Assembly (NCBI GenBank): GCA_002869635.1
Contig: PKUF01000114.1
Span: forward strand, 1-32,156
Reading direction: 5' to 3'
DNA from: Desulfuromonas sp.
GTDB lineage: Bacteria; Desulfobacterota; Desulfuromonadia; Desulfuromonadales; BM515
Length of the DNA stretch: 32,156 nucleotides
This document shows, one piece after another, positions 9,452-19,315 of this stretch. A program made the position numbers and the translations under genes. The notes beneath the pieces are model-generated. The model was not told where the DNA came from. It saw nothing but the letters and a program-made list of their open reading frames with translations, and did not search any database. Each line of letters starts with the position of its first letter. The first letter of the stretch is position 1.

Positions 9452-10702
9452 ATGAGTGCTTCGCTTGAGATGTTTGACTCAGAAATCTTTACCACAATCC
9501 GCAAAGAGACTCAGCGGCAGGAATACAGCCTTGAATTCATCGCTTCGGAGAACTTTGTCAGTGAGCGGGTTCTTGAGGCCCAAGGGTCGGTTCTGACCAA
9601 CAAATATGCCGAGGGGTACCCTGGCAAGCGCTACTACGGCGGCTGCGAAGTCGTCGATGTCGCTGAACAGTTCGCCATTGACCGCGCTTGCGAGCTTTTT
9701 GGTGCTGAGCACGCTAATGTTCAGCCTCACTCCGGTTCGCAGGCGAATATGGCGGTCTACTTCTCGGTCTGTCAGCCAGGCGATACTGTTCTCGGGATGA
9801 ATCTGGCGCACGGTGGTCACTTGACCCATGGCTCACCGGTTAACTTCTCCGGAAAACTCTTTAACATCGTTCCTTATGGTGTAAAAAAAGAGACCGGAAC
9901 TCTCGATTATGAAGAGATGGAGCGGCTTGCTCTTGAGCACAAGCCGAAACTGATCGTTGTCGGTGCCAGTGCTTATCCTCGCGCCATCGATTTCGCTGCC
10001 TTCCGCGATGTCGCCGACAAGGTCGGGGCGAAGGTGATGGTGGACATGGCCCACATTGCCGGTCTGGTCGCGGCCGGTGAACACGATAATCCGGTCCCGT
10101 ATGCCGAGTTTGTCACCACCACGACCCATAAAACCCTGCGTGGCCCCCGCGGGGGGATGATCCTCTGTCGTGAGGAGTTTGCTAAAAAGGTCAACAGCAA
10201 CATCTTCCCCGGCATCCAGGGCGGACCGCTGATGCATGTTATCGCCGCCAAAGCTGTCGCCTTTAAAGAGGCGCTGCAGCCTGAGTTCAAGAGTTACGCG
10301 ACGCAGGTGGTCAAAAATGCCAAAGCACTTGCTGAAGGGCTGATGGAGCATGGCTTCAACCTCGTCTCTGGCGGTACCGATAACCATCTGATGTTGGTGG
10401 ACCTCTCCGGTACGGATCTCACCGGTAAGGTGGCGGAAGAGACCCTTGAGAAGGCCGGGATCACCGTCAACAAGAACGCCGTCCCCTTCGATACCCGCTC
10501 TCCCTTCGTCACCAGTGGCTTCCGCATCGGAACCCCGGCAACCACCAGCCGTGGCCTGAAAGAGGCTGAGATGAAACAGGTTGCGGTCTGGATTGACCGG
10601 GCTCTGAAGAATGTGGAGAACGACGACGCCCTCGGGGCGATTCGGGGTGAGGTTCGCGATCTCTGCAGCCGCTTCCCTCTCTACGCCCATCGGCTCGTCT
10701 AG
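9452..10702 (+). CDS. glyA: Serine hydroxymethyltransferase (start corrected from 9368)
   Basis: [13 protein letters not shown]..., [32 protein letters not shown] (PLP Lys); RBS ggaggttcacc before ATG 9452; the longer ORF start precedes the rpiB terminator. Confidence 0.97.
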   Translation: MSASLEMFDSEIFTTIRKETQRQEYSLEFIASENFVSERVLEAQGSVLTNKYAEGYPGKRYYGGCEVVDVAEQFAIDRACELFGAEHANVQPHSGSQANMAVYFSVCQPGDTVLGMNLAHGGHLTHGSPVNFSGKLFNIVPYGVKKETGTLDYEEMERLALEHKPKLIVVGASAYPRAIDFAAFRDVADKVGAKVMVDMAHIAGLVAAGEHDNPVPYAEFVTTTTHKTLRGPRGGMILCREEFAKKVNSNIFPGIQGGPLMHVIAAKAVAFKEALQPEFKSYATQVVKNAKALAEGLMEHGFNLVSGGTDNHLMLVDLSGTDLTGKVAEETLEKAGITVNKNAVPFDTRSPFVTSGFRIGTPATTSRGLKEAEMKQVAVWIDRALKNVENDDALGAIRGEVRDLCSRFPLYAHRLV

Positions 10703-11169
10703 TGGAACGCCCCTCCTGGGACGACTACTTTATGGAAATCGCCCGACTGGTGGCCAGGCGTTCAACTTGCCTGCGCCGCCAGGTCGGAGCGGTGGTTGTC
10801 AAGGGGAAGAATATCCTCGCAACCGGCTATAATGGGACGCCATCCGGGATTCGTCACTGCTCTGAGGTCGGCTGTCTGCGGCAGCAACTTGGAGTCCCCT
10901 CGGGCGAGAGGCATGAACTCTGCCGAGGTTTGCATGCCGAACAGAACGCTATCATTCAGGCCGCCAAGCACGGTATCAATATCGACGGCGCGACCCTCTA
11001 CTGTACCAATTCCCCCTGTGTCATCTGTTCTAAAATGCTGATTAACGCTGGTGTCGAGCACATCATCTATCACGAGGGATATCCTGATAATCTCTCGCTG
11101 GCGATGCTTGAAGAGGCGGGGATCCGCGTCGAAACTTCGACAGAACGCTCTGCCGAGGTGACCGAATGA
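10702..11169 (+). CDS. comEB: dCMP deaminase / ComEB-like cytidine deaminase (GTG start overlapping the glyA stop)
   Basis: [18 protein letters not shown] and [16 protein letters not shown] zinc motifs. Confidence 0.9.
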   Translation: MERPSWDDYFMEIARLVARRSTCLRRQVGAVVVKGKNILATGYNGTPSGIRHCSEVGCLRQQLGVPSGERHELCRGLHAEQNAIIQAAKHGINIDGATLYCTNSPCVICSKMLINAGVEHIIYHEGYPDNLSLAMLEEAGIRVETSTERSAEVTE

Positions 11170-11633
11170 GATGCCCTTTTTGCAGTGAAAACGACACCCG
11201 GGTGATTGACTCACGTCTCGGAAAAGAGGGGAATAACATCCGACGCCGTCGCGAGTGTATGGCCTGTGGTAAGCGTTTTACGACCTATGAGAGGATCGAG
11301 GAGAGCCTGCCACTGGTCGTCAAAAAGGATGGACGGCGCGAGCCCTTTGATCGGGTCAAGATCATTGCCGGCATGCAGCGAGCCTGCGAGAAACGTCCGG
11401 TCTCGATCTCCACGATCGAGCGGATGGTCGAAAAACTCGAATCGACGTTGCAGGAGAGCGGTGAGAAAGAGGTTGATGCTTGTCGTATCGGCCAAGCAGT
11501 GATGGACGCCCTGCACGATATCGATGAGGTCGCCTACGTCCGTTTTGCCTCTGTTTACCGACAGTTCCGTGACATCAATGAGTTTATGGCTGAGCTTAAA
11601 GAGATCCTCGCCAAGGGGGGAAACGACGCCTGA
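11166..11633 (+). CDS. nrdR: Transcriptional repressor NrdR
   Basis: [17 protein letters not shown]...[12 protein letters not shown] Zn-ribbon followed by ATP-cone; ATGA overlap with the upstream gene. Confidence 0.98.
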   Translation: MRCPFCSENDTRVIDSRLGKEGNNIRRRRECMACGKRFTTYERIEESLPLVVKKDGRREPFDRVKIIAGMQRACEKRPVSISTIERMVEKLESTLQESGEKEVDACRIGQAVMDALHDIDEVAYVRFASVYRQFRDINEFMAELKEILAKGGNDA

Positions 11634-11674
11634 CGTCGACTCTCTGTGGGCGGCTAACGGGATGATTCCTCTCC

Positions 11675-12775
11675 ATGACCCCCTCTGATTACATGCGGCT
11701 CGCTCTGGCTCTCGCGCGGCGGGGAGAAGGGCGTACGGCTCCCAATCCTCCGGTTGGAGCCCTTCTGGTGCGTGACGGTAAGATCGTTGGCGAGGGGTAC
11801 CATCCTGCCGCTGGCCAACCTCACGCCGAAATTTATGCCCTGCGACAGGCCGGTAAATTAGCGCATGGGGCTGACCTTTATGTGACTCTTGAGCCGTGCA
11901 GCCATCATGGTCGTACCGGTCCCTGCGCTGAGGCGGTGATCGCTGCTGGTGTACAGCGGGTTTTCATCGGTTGCGGTGACCCCAACCCCTTGGTCAATGG
12001 CCGTGGCGTTGCCTTACTGCAAAAGGCTGGGATTACGGTCGAGACCTCTCTCCTCGAGCCGGAGTGCCGGCGTCTGCTGGCCCCCTTTGTTCGTCACCTC
12101 CAAAAGAAGCTCCCCTTTGTGATCCTTAAGGCAGCGACGACCCTTGACGGCGCCACCGCGACCTGCAGTGGCGAATCCCAGTGGATCTCCGGTGAAGCGA
12201 GCCGTCACCATGTCCATGAACTGCGCGATCGGGTCGATGCGATCATGGTCGGTAGCGGGACGATGCTAAGGGACAACCCCCGCCTGACTTCACGAATTGA
12301 AGGGGGGCGTGACCCCTTAAGGGTGGTGATCGATTCAAGTCTTAAGACGCCGCTTGATGCGGCCATGATTTCACAGAGTTCGGACGCAGTTACTGTAATC
12401 GCGACGGCTGTTTCTCCCGACCACCCTAAGGTGGCACCTCTGCGCCAGCAGGGCGTCGAAATTCTTTTTTCACCGGCTGCGGATGGGAGTGTCGATCTGT
12501 TACGGGTTATGCAGGAGTTGGGCAAAAAGAATGTCATGACTCTTCTCCTTGAAGGGGGGGCGACCCTCAATGCAGCGATGCTGCGGGCGGGTCTGGTGCA
12601 GCGGGCGATGATCTTTGTCGCACCGCTGCTGCTCGGTGGTGCTGGCAAGGGGATCTTTGCCGGAGAGGGGGTCAGTCGTCTGGCGCAGGCGTTACGTCTT
12701 AGGGATCTACGCTTTCAACCGTTTGAAGGCGATCTTCTTATCGAAGGAGAGGTAGAGGGATGTTTACCGGTCTGA
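11675..12775 (+). CDS. ribD: Bifunctional diaminohydroxyphosphoribosylaminopyrimidine deaminase / 5-amino-6-(5-phosphoribosylamino)uracil reductase
   Basis: HAEIYALRQAG, TLEPCSHHGRTGPC, KAATTLDGATATCSGESQWIS, LLLEGGATLNAAMLRAGL. Confidence 0.97.
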   Translation: MTPSDYMRLALALARRGEGRTAPNPPVGALLVRDGKIVGEGYHPAAGQPHAEIYALRQAGKLAHGADLYVTLEPCSHHGRTGPCAEAVIAAGVQRVFIGCGDPNPLVNGRGVALLQKAGITVETSLLEPECRRLLAPFVRHLQKKLPFVILKAATTLDGATATCSGESQWISGEASRHHVHELRDRVDAIMVGSGTMLRDNPRLTSRIEGGRDPLRVVIDSSLKTPLDAAMISQSSDAVTVIATAVSPDHPKVAPLRQQGVEILFSPAADGSVDLLRVMQELGKKNVMTLLLEGGATLNAAMLRAGLVQRAMIFVAPLLLGGAGKGIFAGEGVSRLAQALRLRDLRFQPFEGDLLIEGEVEGCLPV

Positions 12776-13410
12776 TTGAAGATCTCGGAACTGTGCGGGG
12801 GCTGCAGCTTAGCGGTAACGGTGGCCAGCTAACGGTCGCAACAGCCTTGCCGACTGCTGAATTGACTCTTGGCGAAAGCGTTGCGGTCAATGGGGCCTGC
12901 CTGACGGTGGTTTCCATTGATGTTGGAAGCTTTGCGGCCGATGTCTCCCCTGAGACCCTTACCTGTACAACGTTGGGTGCGCTCAAGCCAGGGGGGCGGG
13001 TCAACCTCGAGCGGGCGATGCGTCTTGGCGATCGTCTTGGTGGCCATCTGGTCAGCGGCCATATTGATGCTTGTGCTGCGGTGACAGCCATTCAGCGTGA
13101 CGCTAACGCCATCCGTTTTAGCGTTCGTTTCCCTTCAGAAATTGCGCGCTATCTTGTTCCAAAAGGGTCGGTGACCATCGACGGGATCAGCTTGACCATC
13201 AACAGCGTCGAGAACGACACTTTTTCAGTGGCGATCATCCCTCACACCCTTGCCATGACCACCCTGCAGTTCCGCCAACCCGGCGACAAGGTCAACATCG
13301 AGACGGACTTGATCGGACGCTATGTCGAGAGGCTTTTGAGCCCCGCAAAAGAGGGTGATGATACCTCAGGTGTCAACCTTGAATTGCTTGCCAAGCATGG
13401 CTTTCTGTGA
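12760..13410 (+). CDS. ribE: Riboflavin synthase alpha subunit
   Basis: [42 protein letters not shown] duplicated lumazine-binding fold. Confidence 0.96.
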   Translation: MFTGLIEDLGTVRGLQLSGNGGQLTVATALPTAELTLGESVAVNGACLTVVSIDVGSFAADVSPETLTCTTLGALKPGGRVNLERAMRLGDRLGGHLVSGHIDACAAVTAIQRDANAIRFSVRFPSEIARYLVPKGSVTIDGISLTINSVENDTFSVAIIPHTLAMTTLQFRQPGDKVNIETDLIGRYVERLLSPAKEGDDTSGVNLELLAKHGFL

Positions 13411-13446
13411 CATAGTCGCGTGTTACGAAAGGACGAAAAAGTTACC

Positions 13447-14652
13447 ATGCCGATTGAACGAATTGAAGCTGCACTCGAAGATATCCGCCAGGGGAAGATG
13501 GTCATCCTTGTCGATGACGAAGACCGGGAGAATGAGGGAGACCTGACTATGGCCTCCGAATTGGTTACCCCTGAAGCGATCAACTTTATGGCGAAGGAGG
13601 GGCGAGGATTGATCTGTCTCTCCCTCACCGAGGAGCGTGCCGACCATCTGGAACTACCGTTGATGGTGCGGGAGAACTCATCCTCCTTTGGGACCGCCTT
13701 TACCATCTCGATTGAGGCCCGTCGTGGCGTCACGACCGGCATTTCCGCCGCCGACCGCGCCCGCACCATTCAGGTGGCGCTCGACGATGCGAGCAGTGCT
13801 CACGATCTGGCTCGGCCTGGTCATGTCTTCCCTTTGCGGGCCAAAAAAGGTGGTGTTCTGGTACGGGCCGGACAGACCGAAGGGTCGGTAGATCTCGCCC
13901 GTCTGGCGGGGCTCAAACCTTCCGGCGTCATTTGTGAGATCATGAACGATGACGGGACGATGGCGCGGATGCCGGAGTTGCGTAAGTTCTCCGAGAAGCA
14001 CGGCCTCAAGATCATCAGCATTGCCGATCTTGTCGCTTACCGCATGCGTAAAGAGTTGCTGGTGCGGCGGGCTGCAGAGACGATCATCCCGACCCCTTTT
14101 GGCGGCGAATTCCGGGCGATTGCCTACGAGAACGACGTCGATAAAGCTCAGCATCTTGCCTTGGTCAAGGGAGAGATCGACAGTGAAACGCCGACGCTGG
14201 TGCGGGTTCATTCTGAGTGTCTCACCGGTGATGTTTTCGGTTCCCAGCGCTGTGACTGTGGTGATCAGCTACAAGCCGCTATGGCACAGATCGACCGAGA
14301 AGGGAAGGGGATCATCCTCTACATGCGCCAGGAAGGGCGGGGGATTGGTCTTATCAACAAGTTGCGGGCCTACGCCCTGCAAGATAAAGGGCACGATACG
14401 GTGGAAGCAAACGAAGCCCTCGGGTTCAAGGCAGATCTGCGTGATTACGGAATCGGAGCGCAGATTCTTGCCGAACTCGGGGTACGACGCATTCGCCTGA
14501 TGACCAACAACCCGAAAAAAATCGTCGGTCTTGAAGGGTATGGGATGGAGATCGTCGAGCGAGTGCCTATCGAAATGGAGGCGACCGGCTCCAATCGGCG
14601 CTATCTGCAGACCAAGCGTGAGAAGCTTGGGCACCTGCTTGAGAACCTTTAA
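13447..14652 (+). CDS. ribBA: Bifunctional 3,4-dihydroxy-2-butanone-4-phosphate synthase / GTP cyclohydrolase II
   Basis: [50 protein letters not shown]; start at [13 protein letters not shown] preferred over 13420. Confidence 0.97.
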   Translation: MPIERIEAALEDIRQGKMVILVDDEDRENEGDLTMASELVTPEAINFMAKEGRGLICLSLTEERADHLELPLMVRENSSSFGTAFTISIEARRGVTTGISAADRARTIQVALDDASSAHDLARPGHVFPLRAKKGGVLVRAGQTEGSVDLARLAGLKPSGVICEIMNDDGTMARMPELRKFSEKHGLKIISIADLVAYRMRKELLVRRAAETIIPTPFGGEFRAIAYENDVDKAQHLALVKGEIDSETPTLVRVHSECLTGDVFGSQRCDCGDQLQAAMAQIDREGKGIILYMRQEGRGIGLINKLRAYALQDKGHDTVEANEALGFKADLRDYGIGAQILAELGVRRIRLMTNNPKKIVGLEGYGMEIVERVPIEMEATGSNRRYLQTKREKLGHLLENL

Positions 14653-14678
14653 CACGAACCGGACAAAAGGAGAGTCGG

Positions 14679-15143
14679 GTGAGTCACGTGATCGAAGGAA
14701 TGCTGGACGCCAAGGGGCTCAAAGTTGCCCTCATTGTGAGTCGTTTTAACAGCTTCATCAGCGAGCGTTTGGTTGAAGGGGCAATGGATGCGCTGGTGCG
14801 TCACGGCGCCGACAGCGACACGATAGATCTGGTCCGTGTCCCTGGTGCCTATGAGATTCCGCTTGCCGCTAAAAAGGTGGCACAGAAGGGCGGGTATGAT
14901 GGGGTGATCTGTCTCGGAGCGGTGATTCGTGGGGCAACCCCGCACTTCGACTATGTGAGCGCAGAGGTCTCTAAAGGGATCGCTTCGGTAAGTTTGGAGT
15001 GTGGTTTGCCGATCGCTTTTGGTGTTCTGACCACCGACACCATTGAGCAGGCAATTGAGCGTGCCGGGACCAAGGCAGGGAACAAGGGTTTTGAGGCCGC
15101 CATGAGCGTGATCGAGATGGCCAATCTCTGTCGCTCCCTGTAA
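14679..15143 (+). CDS. ribH: 6,7-dimethyl-8-ribityllumazine synthase
   Basis: [57 protein letters not shown]. Confidence 0.97.
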   Translation: MSHVIEGMLDAKGLKVALIVSRFNSFISERLVEGAMDALVRHGADSDTIDLVRVPGAYEIPLAAKKVAQKGGYDGVICLGAVIRGATPHFDYVSAEVSKGIASVSLECGLPIAFGVLTTDTIEQAIERAGTKAGNKGFEAAMSVIEMANLCRSL

Positions 15144-15158
15144 CCCTGCGGAGAGGAC

Positions 15159-15626
15159 ATGAATAAAGGTGTACGCCGCCGGGGGCGCGAACTCGGCTTG
15201 AAACTGATCTACAGTTTGCAGGATCTCGAGGGGGAAGTTGCTGTCCTTCTCGATGATTTCTGGGGAAATTTCCGTTTTCAGGACGACGTTCTGGGAGAGC
15301 CGCTTGATGATCTAAGCGAGTCGGTCCCGGTCGAGGTTCGTCGTTTTGCTGAAGGTTTGGTGCGTGGTGTTGCCGAACACTGTGCCGACCTCGACGCTGA
15401 GATCTCCCGATTCTCCACCAACTGGAGTATTGAAAGGATGGCCCGGGTTGATCTCGCCCTGCTGCGCATGGGAAGCTACGAGCTGGTTCACTGTCTCGAT
15501 GTCCCGACCAACGTGGTGATTAACGAAGCGATTGAACTCGGCAAAGTCTACGGCACCAAAGAGACATCGGCCTTTATCAATGGCATTCTTGATCGCATCT
15601 CGCGGGCTCATCGCCCGCAACCCTGA
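15159..15626 (+). CDS. nusB: Transcription antitermination factor NusB
   Basis: RRRGRELGLKLIYSLQ...VDLALLRMGSYEL...VVINEAIELGKVYGTKETSAFINGILDRI. Confidence 0.95.
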   Translation: MNKGVRRRGRELGLKLIYSLQDLEGEVAVLLDDFWGNFRFQDDVLGEPLDDLSESVPVEVRRFAEGLVRGVAEHCADLDAEISRFSTNWSIERMARVDLALLRMGSYELVHCLDVPTNVVINEAIELGKVYGTKETSAFINGILDRISRAHRPQP

Positions 15627-15670
15627 TCTGTTATTTGGGTTTGTCCCTCTTCCAACGTTGAGGAGTTGTC

Positions 15671-16981
15671 ATGAAGGAGATCCGTATCGGCCTGCTCGGC
15701 TTCGGGACCATCGGGACCGGCGTCGTCAAGGCTCTGCAAAATAACGCCGAACTGGTCAGCCAGCGTCTCGGTGCTCGTCTCACTCTCGCTAAAATTGCCG
15801 ATCTCGATATCACCACTGATCGTGGGGTCAAGGTCGATCCAGCCCTGCTCACGACCAACGCCGAAGAGGTGATCAGCGGCGACGATATCGATATCGTCAT
15901 CGAGTTGATCGGAGGTTACGAGCCGGCTCGCAGTTTCGTTCTCAAGGCGATTGAAAACGGTAAGCATATCGTGACCGCCAACAAGGCTCTTTTGGCGCTG
16001 CACGGGGAAGAAATTTTTGCCGCGGCCGCCGCCAATAGGGTTGAGGTTCTTTTCGAAGCCTCGGTTGGGGGAGGGATTCCCGTCATCTCGGCAATTAAAG
16101 AGAATCTCGGCGTCAACAGTTTTGCGAGCGTCTTCGGCATTCTGAACGGGACCTGCAACTACATTCTGACGCGAATGACCGATGAAGGAGCCGACTTCTC
16201 AGAGGTCCTCAAGGATGCCCAGGCCAATGGCTATGCCGAGGCAGATCCGACCTTTGATATCGAAGGGGTTGATACAGCTCACAAGCTGGCACTTCTTATC
16301 TCACTCTGTTTTGGCACCAAGATCGACTTCGACGCCATCTACAGTGAAGGGATTAGTGGCGTCTCGGCCCTCGATATTCAGTATGCCCGCCAGTTTGGTT
16401 ATGCTCTCAAACTGTTGGCCATCAGCAAATACGACGCCGGTCGAATCGAAGCCCGCGTCCATCCGACCATGATTCCGCTGCAACATCCTCTGGCCGATGT
16501 CTCAGGCGTCTTCAATGCCGTGAGATTGGTTGGGGACTTTGTCGGGCCGGTGATGCTCTACGGTCGTGGTGCTGGAATGGAGCCGACCGCCAGTGCCGTT
16601 TGTGGTGACCTAATGGCGATCGGGCGCAACATCCTCGCCGGTGGGGCGAGTCGTTCGCCGGCAATGGGCTGTCCGCCCGAGACGATGTCGACCCTTGAAA
16701 TCAAAGGTATGGAAGAGATCGTCAGTCAGTACTATCTCCGCTTTGCTGCCACCGATCAGCCCGGTGTACTCGCCCATATCTCCGGGATTCTCGGTCGCTA
16801 CGATATAAGCATCGCCTCGATGATCCAGCCTGAGCGCAAGGCGGGGGGGCCGGTGCCGATTGTCATCATGACCCATGAGGCGCTTGAAAAGAATGTCCGT
16901 TCGGCGCTGGCCGAGATCGATCAACTCGACGTGGTACTCAATAAGAGTTGCTTTATCCGCATTGAGAGCGACCTTGACTAA
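15671..16981 (+). CDS. hom: Homoserine dehydrogenase
   Basis: IGLLGFGTIGTGVVKAL, VTANKALLA, EASVGGGIPVI, GILNGTCNYILT, C-terminal ACT domain. Confidence 0.97.
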   Translation: MKEIRIGLLGFGTIGTGVVKALQNNAELVSQRLGARLTLAKIADLDITTDRGVKVDPALLTTNAEEVISGDDIDIVIELIGGYEPARSFVLKAIENGKHIVTANKALLALHGEEIFAAAAANRVEVLFEASVGGGIPVISAIKENLGVNSFASVFGILNGTCNYILTRMTDEGADFSEVLKDAQANGYAEADPTFDIEGVDTAHKLALLISLCFGTKIDFDAIYSEGISGVSALDIQYARQFGYALKLLAISKYDAGRIEARVHPTMIPLQHPLADVSGVFNAVRLVGDFVGPVMLYGRGAGMEPTASAVCGDLMAIGRNILAGGASRSPAMGCPPETMSTLEIKGMEEIVSQYYLRFAATDQPGVLAHISGILGRYDISIASMIQPERKAGGPVPIVIMTHEALEKNVRSALAEIDQLDVVLNKSCFIRIESDLD

Positions 16982-17007
16982 CGACGCCCTCGCTACGTTA
17001 AATGAAT

Positions 17008-17044
17008 AAAAAAGCCCCGTGACATCTGCTCACGGGGCTTTTTT
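17008..17044. terminator. Bidirectional intrinsic terminator between convergent hom and the histidine kinase gene
   Basis: aaaaaagccccgtga-catctgc-tcacggggctttttt. Confidence 0.92.
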
Positions 17045-17098
17045 ATATGTCTTTTAAACATTTTTCTGAAATCGGGGGAGGGGACTCGTTACCACTGC

Positions 17099-18217
17099 TT
17101 AAGAGCCAACGGGAAAGTAAAGCTGAAAAGTTGTTCCCGCAACCCGTGATGTTGATAGGACGATCTCGCCACCGAGGTAGGTTTCAAGCAGAAGACGCAT
17201 ACTGTATGTTCCCAAACCACGTCCTTTCCCTTTTGTCGAAAAGGAACGTTGAAATATCTGTTCTCGAACATCCTCGGAAATAAAACCAGGATTGTTAATC
17301 GTGAAAAGGACGAAACCCTCTTTGGGTTTTTCAACGGTCAGCGACACCGTTTCAGAGCATGAACATGCCTCGATGGCATTTTTAAGTCCGTTTACCAGAA
17401 TTCTGCGGGCAATGGCAGTATCTGTGACAATTGAGTCAGGTGCTTCTTTCAGGTCCAGTCCCAGATTGACCTGAGAACGCTCCGCAACACCTGAGACACT
17501 ACGAATGCAAGAGTCAAGCAGGTCCGAAAGAGGAATGCTCCTCTTGTGTAAGGTGAGGCGCCCCTCCTCTGCTTCCATGAGAATTTTGTGGCCACTTAGA
17601 TCGTCGATCAGATGGCCAACTTGCTGCCTCATAACAGCCACATCTTCTTTGAGAGACTCCAAGGATGTCGCCTCAGGGGCAAACTCGGTAAGGAGGCTAA
17701 GGGCGTTCAGGGTGTTATTGGCATCGTGGTAAAAAATAGCCTCAAGACACTCTCTTCTTTTTTGTGCACTGATGTCTTCGAAAAAGACCAAGGTCATTTT
17801 TTCAGATTCAAGCCTAAACGGTTGAGCCGTGACCCGGATGTCCATGGAAAGAGGGTGCTCGTGCGGTTGTACGGTAACGCGTGCCTCCTTAACGACTTGT
17901 CGCTTGTCGTTTTGGCTTTCGATAACAGCCAAAACTGCACCACAATATCTGCATCCCGTGGCATCCCCGCAACTTCCTGAGTTCTTTGCGTGAACACATT
18001 GGAAAAGTTCTCCGGGACGAAGTCCAAGGGCCTTCTTAATGTTTTTCAGTCCAAGATTCGTTATCGTTGCCTTGTTGCCGTGAACAATTTGTCGGCTTTT
18101 TGTGAGGAGTAACGCCATATTGGGGATCTGGTCCAGTATGGCGATATAGGCTGGGTGTTGTGCTACATGCATGAACTTCTTGTGCATTTGGTCCTGAGGA
18201 AGACGCGCCGCTTCCAT
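17099..18217 (-). CDS. Orphan PAS-type sensor histidine kinase with a Cys-rich motif
   Basis: H-box-like IFYHDANNTLNALSLL, N-box NGLKNAIEA, FQRSFSTKGKGRGLGTYSMRLLLE G2 region; Cys cluster CVHAKNSGSCGDATGCRYCGAV. Start moved to ATG 18217 (GGGGG at 18222-18226) because the track start (18283) precedes the terminator hairpin. Confidence 0.85.
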   Translation of the reverse strand: MEAARLPQDQMHKKFMHVAQHPAYIAILDQIPNMALLLTKSRQIVHGNKATITNLGLKNIKKALGLRPGELFQCVHAKNSGSCGDATGCRYCGAVLAVIESQNDKRQVVKEARVTVQPHEHPLSMDIRVTAQPFRLESEKMTLVFFEDISAQKRRECLEAIFYHDANNTLNALSLLTEFAPEATSLESLKEDVAVMRQQVGHLIDDLSGHKILMEAEEGRLTLHKRSIPLSDLLDSCIRSVSGVAERSQVNLGLDLKEAPDSIVTDTAIARRILVNGLKNAIEACSCSETVSLTVEKPKEGFVLFTINNPGFISEDVREQIFQRSFSTKGKGRGLGTYSMRLLLETYLGGEIVLSTSRVAGTTFQLYFPVGS

Positions 18218-18240
18218 AAATCCCCCAAACATAAAAATGA

Positions 18241-18278
18241 TAAAAACAAAAGCCCACTTCGAAAAAGCCGAAGTGGGC
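18241..18278 (-). terminator. Intrinsic terminator forming the expression platform between the GEMM aptamer and the kinase CDS
   Basis: Minus strand: gcccacttcg-gctttttc... stem gcccacttcg/cgaagtgggc (18278-18269 / 18261-18252) followed by ttttgttttta. Confidence 0.85.
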
Positions 18279-18294
18279 ACCAATCACATATGAC

Positions 18295-18378
18295 TTCCCC
18301 CTCGGCATCCCGGCTATCCTCACAAGAGAGGACCCGTGGCTTTGCGTCCCTGCATTACTGCAGGTTTGCTTTTGACAA
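18295..18378 (-). ncRNA. GEMM-I (c-di-GMP-I class) riboswitch aptamer, A20-type variant (candidate 3',3'-cGAMP sensor)
   Basis: Minus strand: tgtcaaaaGCAAACCtgcaGTAAtgcaGGGACGCAAAGCCacgggtcctctcttgtgaggaTAGCCGGGATGCCGag; P1b hairpin with GUAA (GNRA) tetraloop, GGGACGCAAAGCC core, AGCCGGG-UGCC 3' core. Confidence 0.93.
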
Positions 18379-18389
18379 GATTAAAGGGT

Positions 18390-18416
18390 GTTATCATCTG
18401 GATCGTTTCAGGTCAA
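18390..18416 (-). promoter_or_regulatory. Candidate promoter for the riboswitch-kinase transcript
   Basis: Minus strand TTGACC (18416-18411) then GATAAC (18395-18390) at 15 bp, or TAACAC at 17 bp; predicted start falls just 5' of the aptamer. Confidence 0.5.
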
Positions 18417-18517
18417 GTTAAATATATGGGTCATGACTAGAACAGGAGGGATGCCGCACTGCTGGCCGGCAAATGGGTGGGGGCAATTCGTACAGTTGTT
18501 TGTCGGTAGAACAACGA

Positions 18518-18549
18518 AAAAGCCCGGTACTTTTCAGTACCGGGCTTTT
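18518..18549. terminator. Intrinsic terminator downstream of tRNA-Gly (minus strand)
   Basis: aaaagcccggtac-ttttca-gtaccgggctttt. Confidence 0.88.
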
Positions 18550-18555
18550 GATCGC

Positions 18556-18630
<75 letters not shown>

Positions 18631-18727
18631 AATCAGGGGTGCCGTGTCAGGCGGGCATATAAATAACAAAACGCTTTTGCCGAGTCAACAAAAAAAAGCA
18701 AAAAAGTTTCGCTGACGTGTCTACGGC

Positions 18728-19315
18728 TTATTTGGCGATTACCTTAAAGAATTTAAGCAGATAGTCAACACCTGACCAAACCGTAAGGATGAAGGAGACG
18801 TAAAAGAAGAAGATCCCGACATTATGCATGTTGACGTGCACCCAAGGGTGTTGGATACCGAAGAACCAATCGTAATCGTAGTGGAGCAAAAGTCCGATGA
18901 TTGCCACCATCTGAAAGATCGTTTTGTATTTGCCCAGGTCGCTGGCAGCGATGACAATTCCCTCAGCTGAGGCGATGGAGCGCAGGCCAGTGATGACCAT
19001 CTCGCGGGCGAGGATCACAAAGACTGCCCATGCTGGAACCCGGTCCAAGGGAATAAGCATGATCAGAGCTCCCATGACGATGAGCTTGTCAGCCAGGGGG
19101 TCGAGGAACTTGCCAAGGACGGTAACGATCTGCCATTTGCGTGCAAGGTAGCCGTCAAGCCAGTCGGTGATAGCAGCAATGCTAAAGAGAGCGGCGGCCC
19201 AGAAGCCGGCGGTTCGACTGTCGTTGAAAAGAATCACCACCAGCGCCGGAACAGCGGCAATGCGGCCAAGGGTCAGGATGTTTGGCAGGTTGAGTAACCC
19301 GCTACGTGGATTCAT
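18728..19315 (-). CDS. pgsA: CDP-diacylglycerol--glycerol-3-phosphate 3-phosphatidyltransferase
   Basis: LPNILTLGRIAAVP; DWLDGYLARKWQIVTVLGKFLDPLADK CDP-alcohol phosphotransferase motif. Confidence 0.95.
   Translation of the reverse strand: MNPRSGLLNLPNILTLGRIAAVPALVVILFNDSRTAGFWAAALFSIAAITDWLDGYLARKWQIVTVLGKFLDPLADKLIVMGALIMLIPLDRVPAWAVFVILAREMVITGLRSIASAEGIVIAASDLGKYKTIFQMVAIIGLLLHYDYDWFFGIQHPWVHVNMHNVGIFFFYVSFILTVWSGVDYLLKFFKVIAK

Noticed and set aside
11634-11674. FMN riboswitch upstream of ribD
   Set aside because: The nrdR-ribD gap is only about 41 bp and has no RFN element; the rib genes sit inside a longer operon.
17047-17283. 78-aa plus-strand ORF after hom
   Set aside because: Lies past the bidirectional terminator and antisense to the kinase 3' end; no RBS or domain seen.
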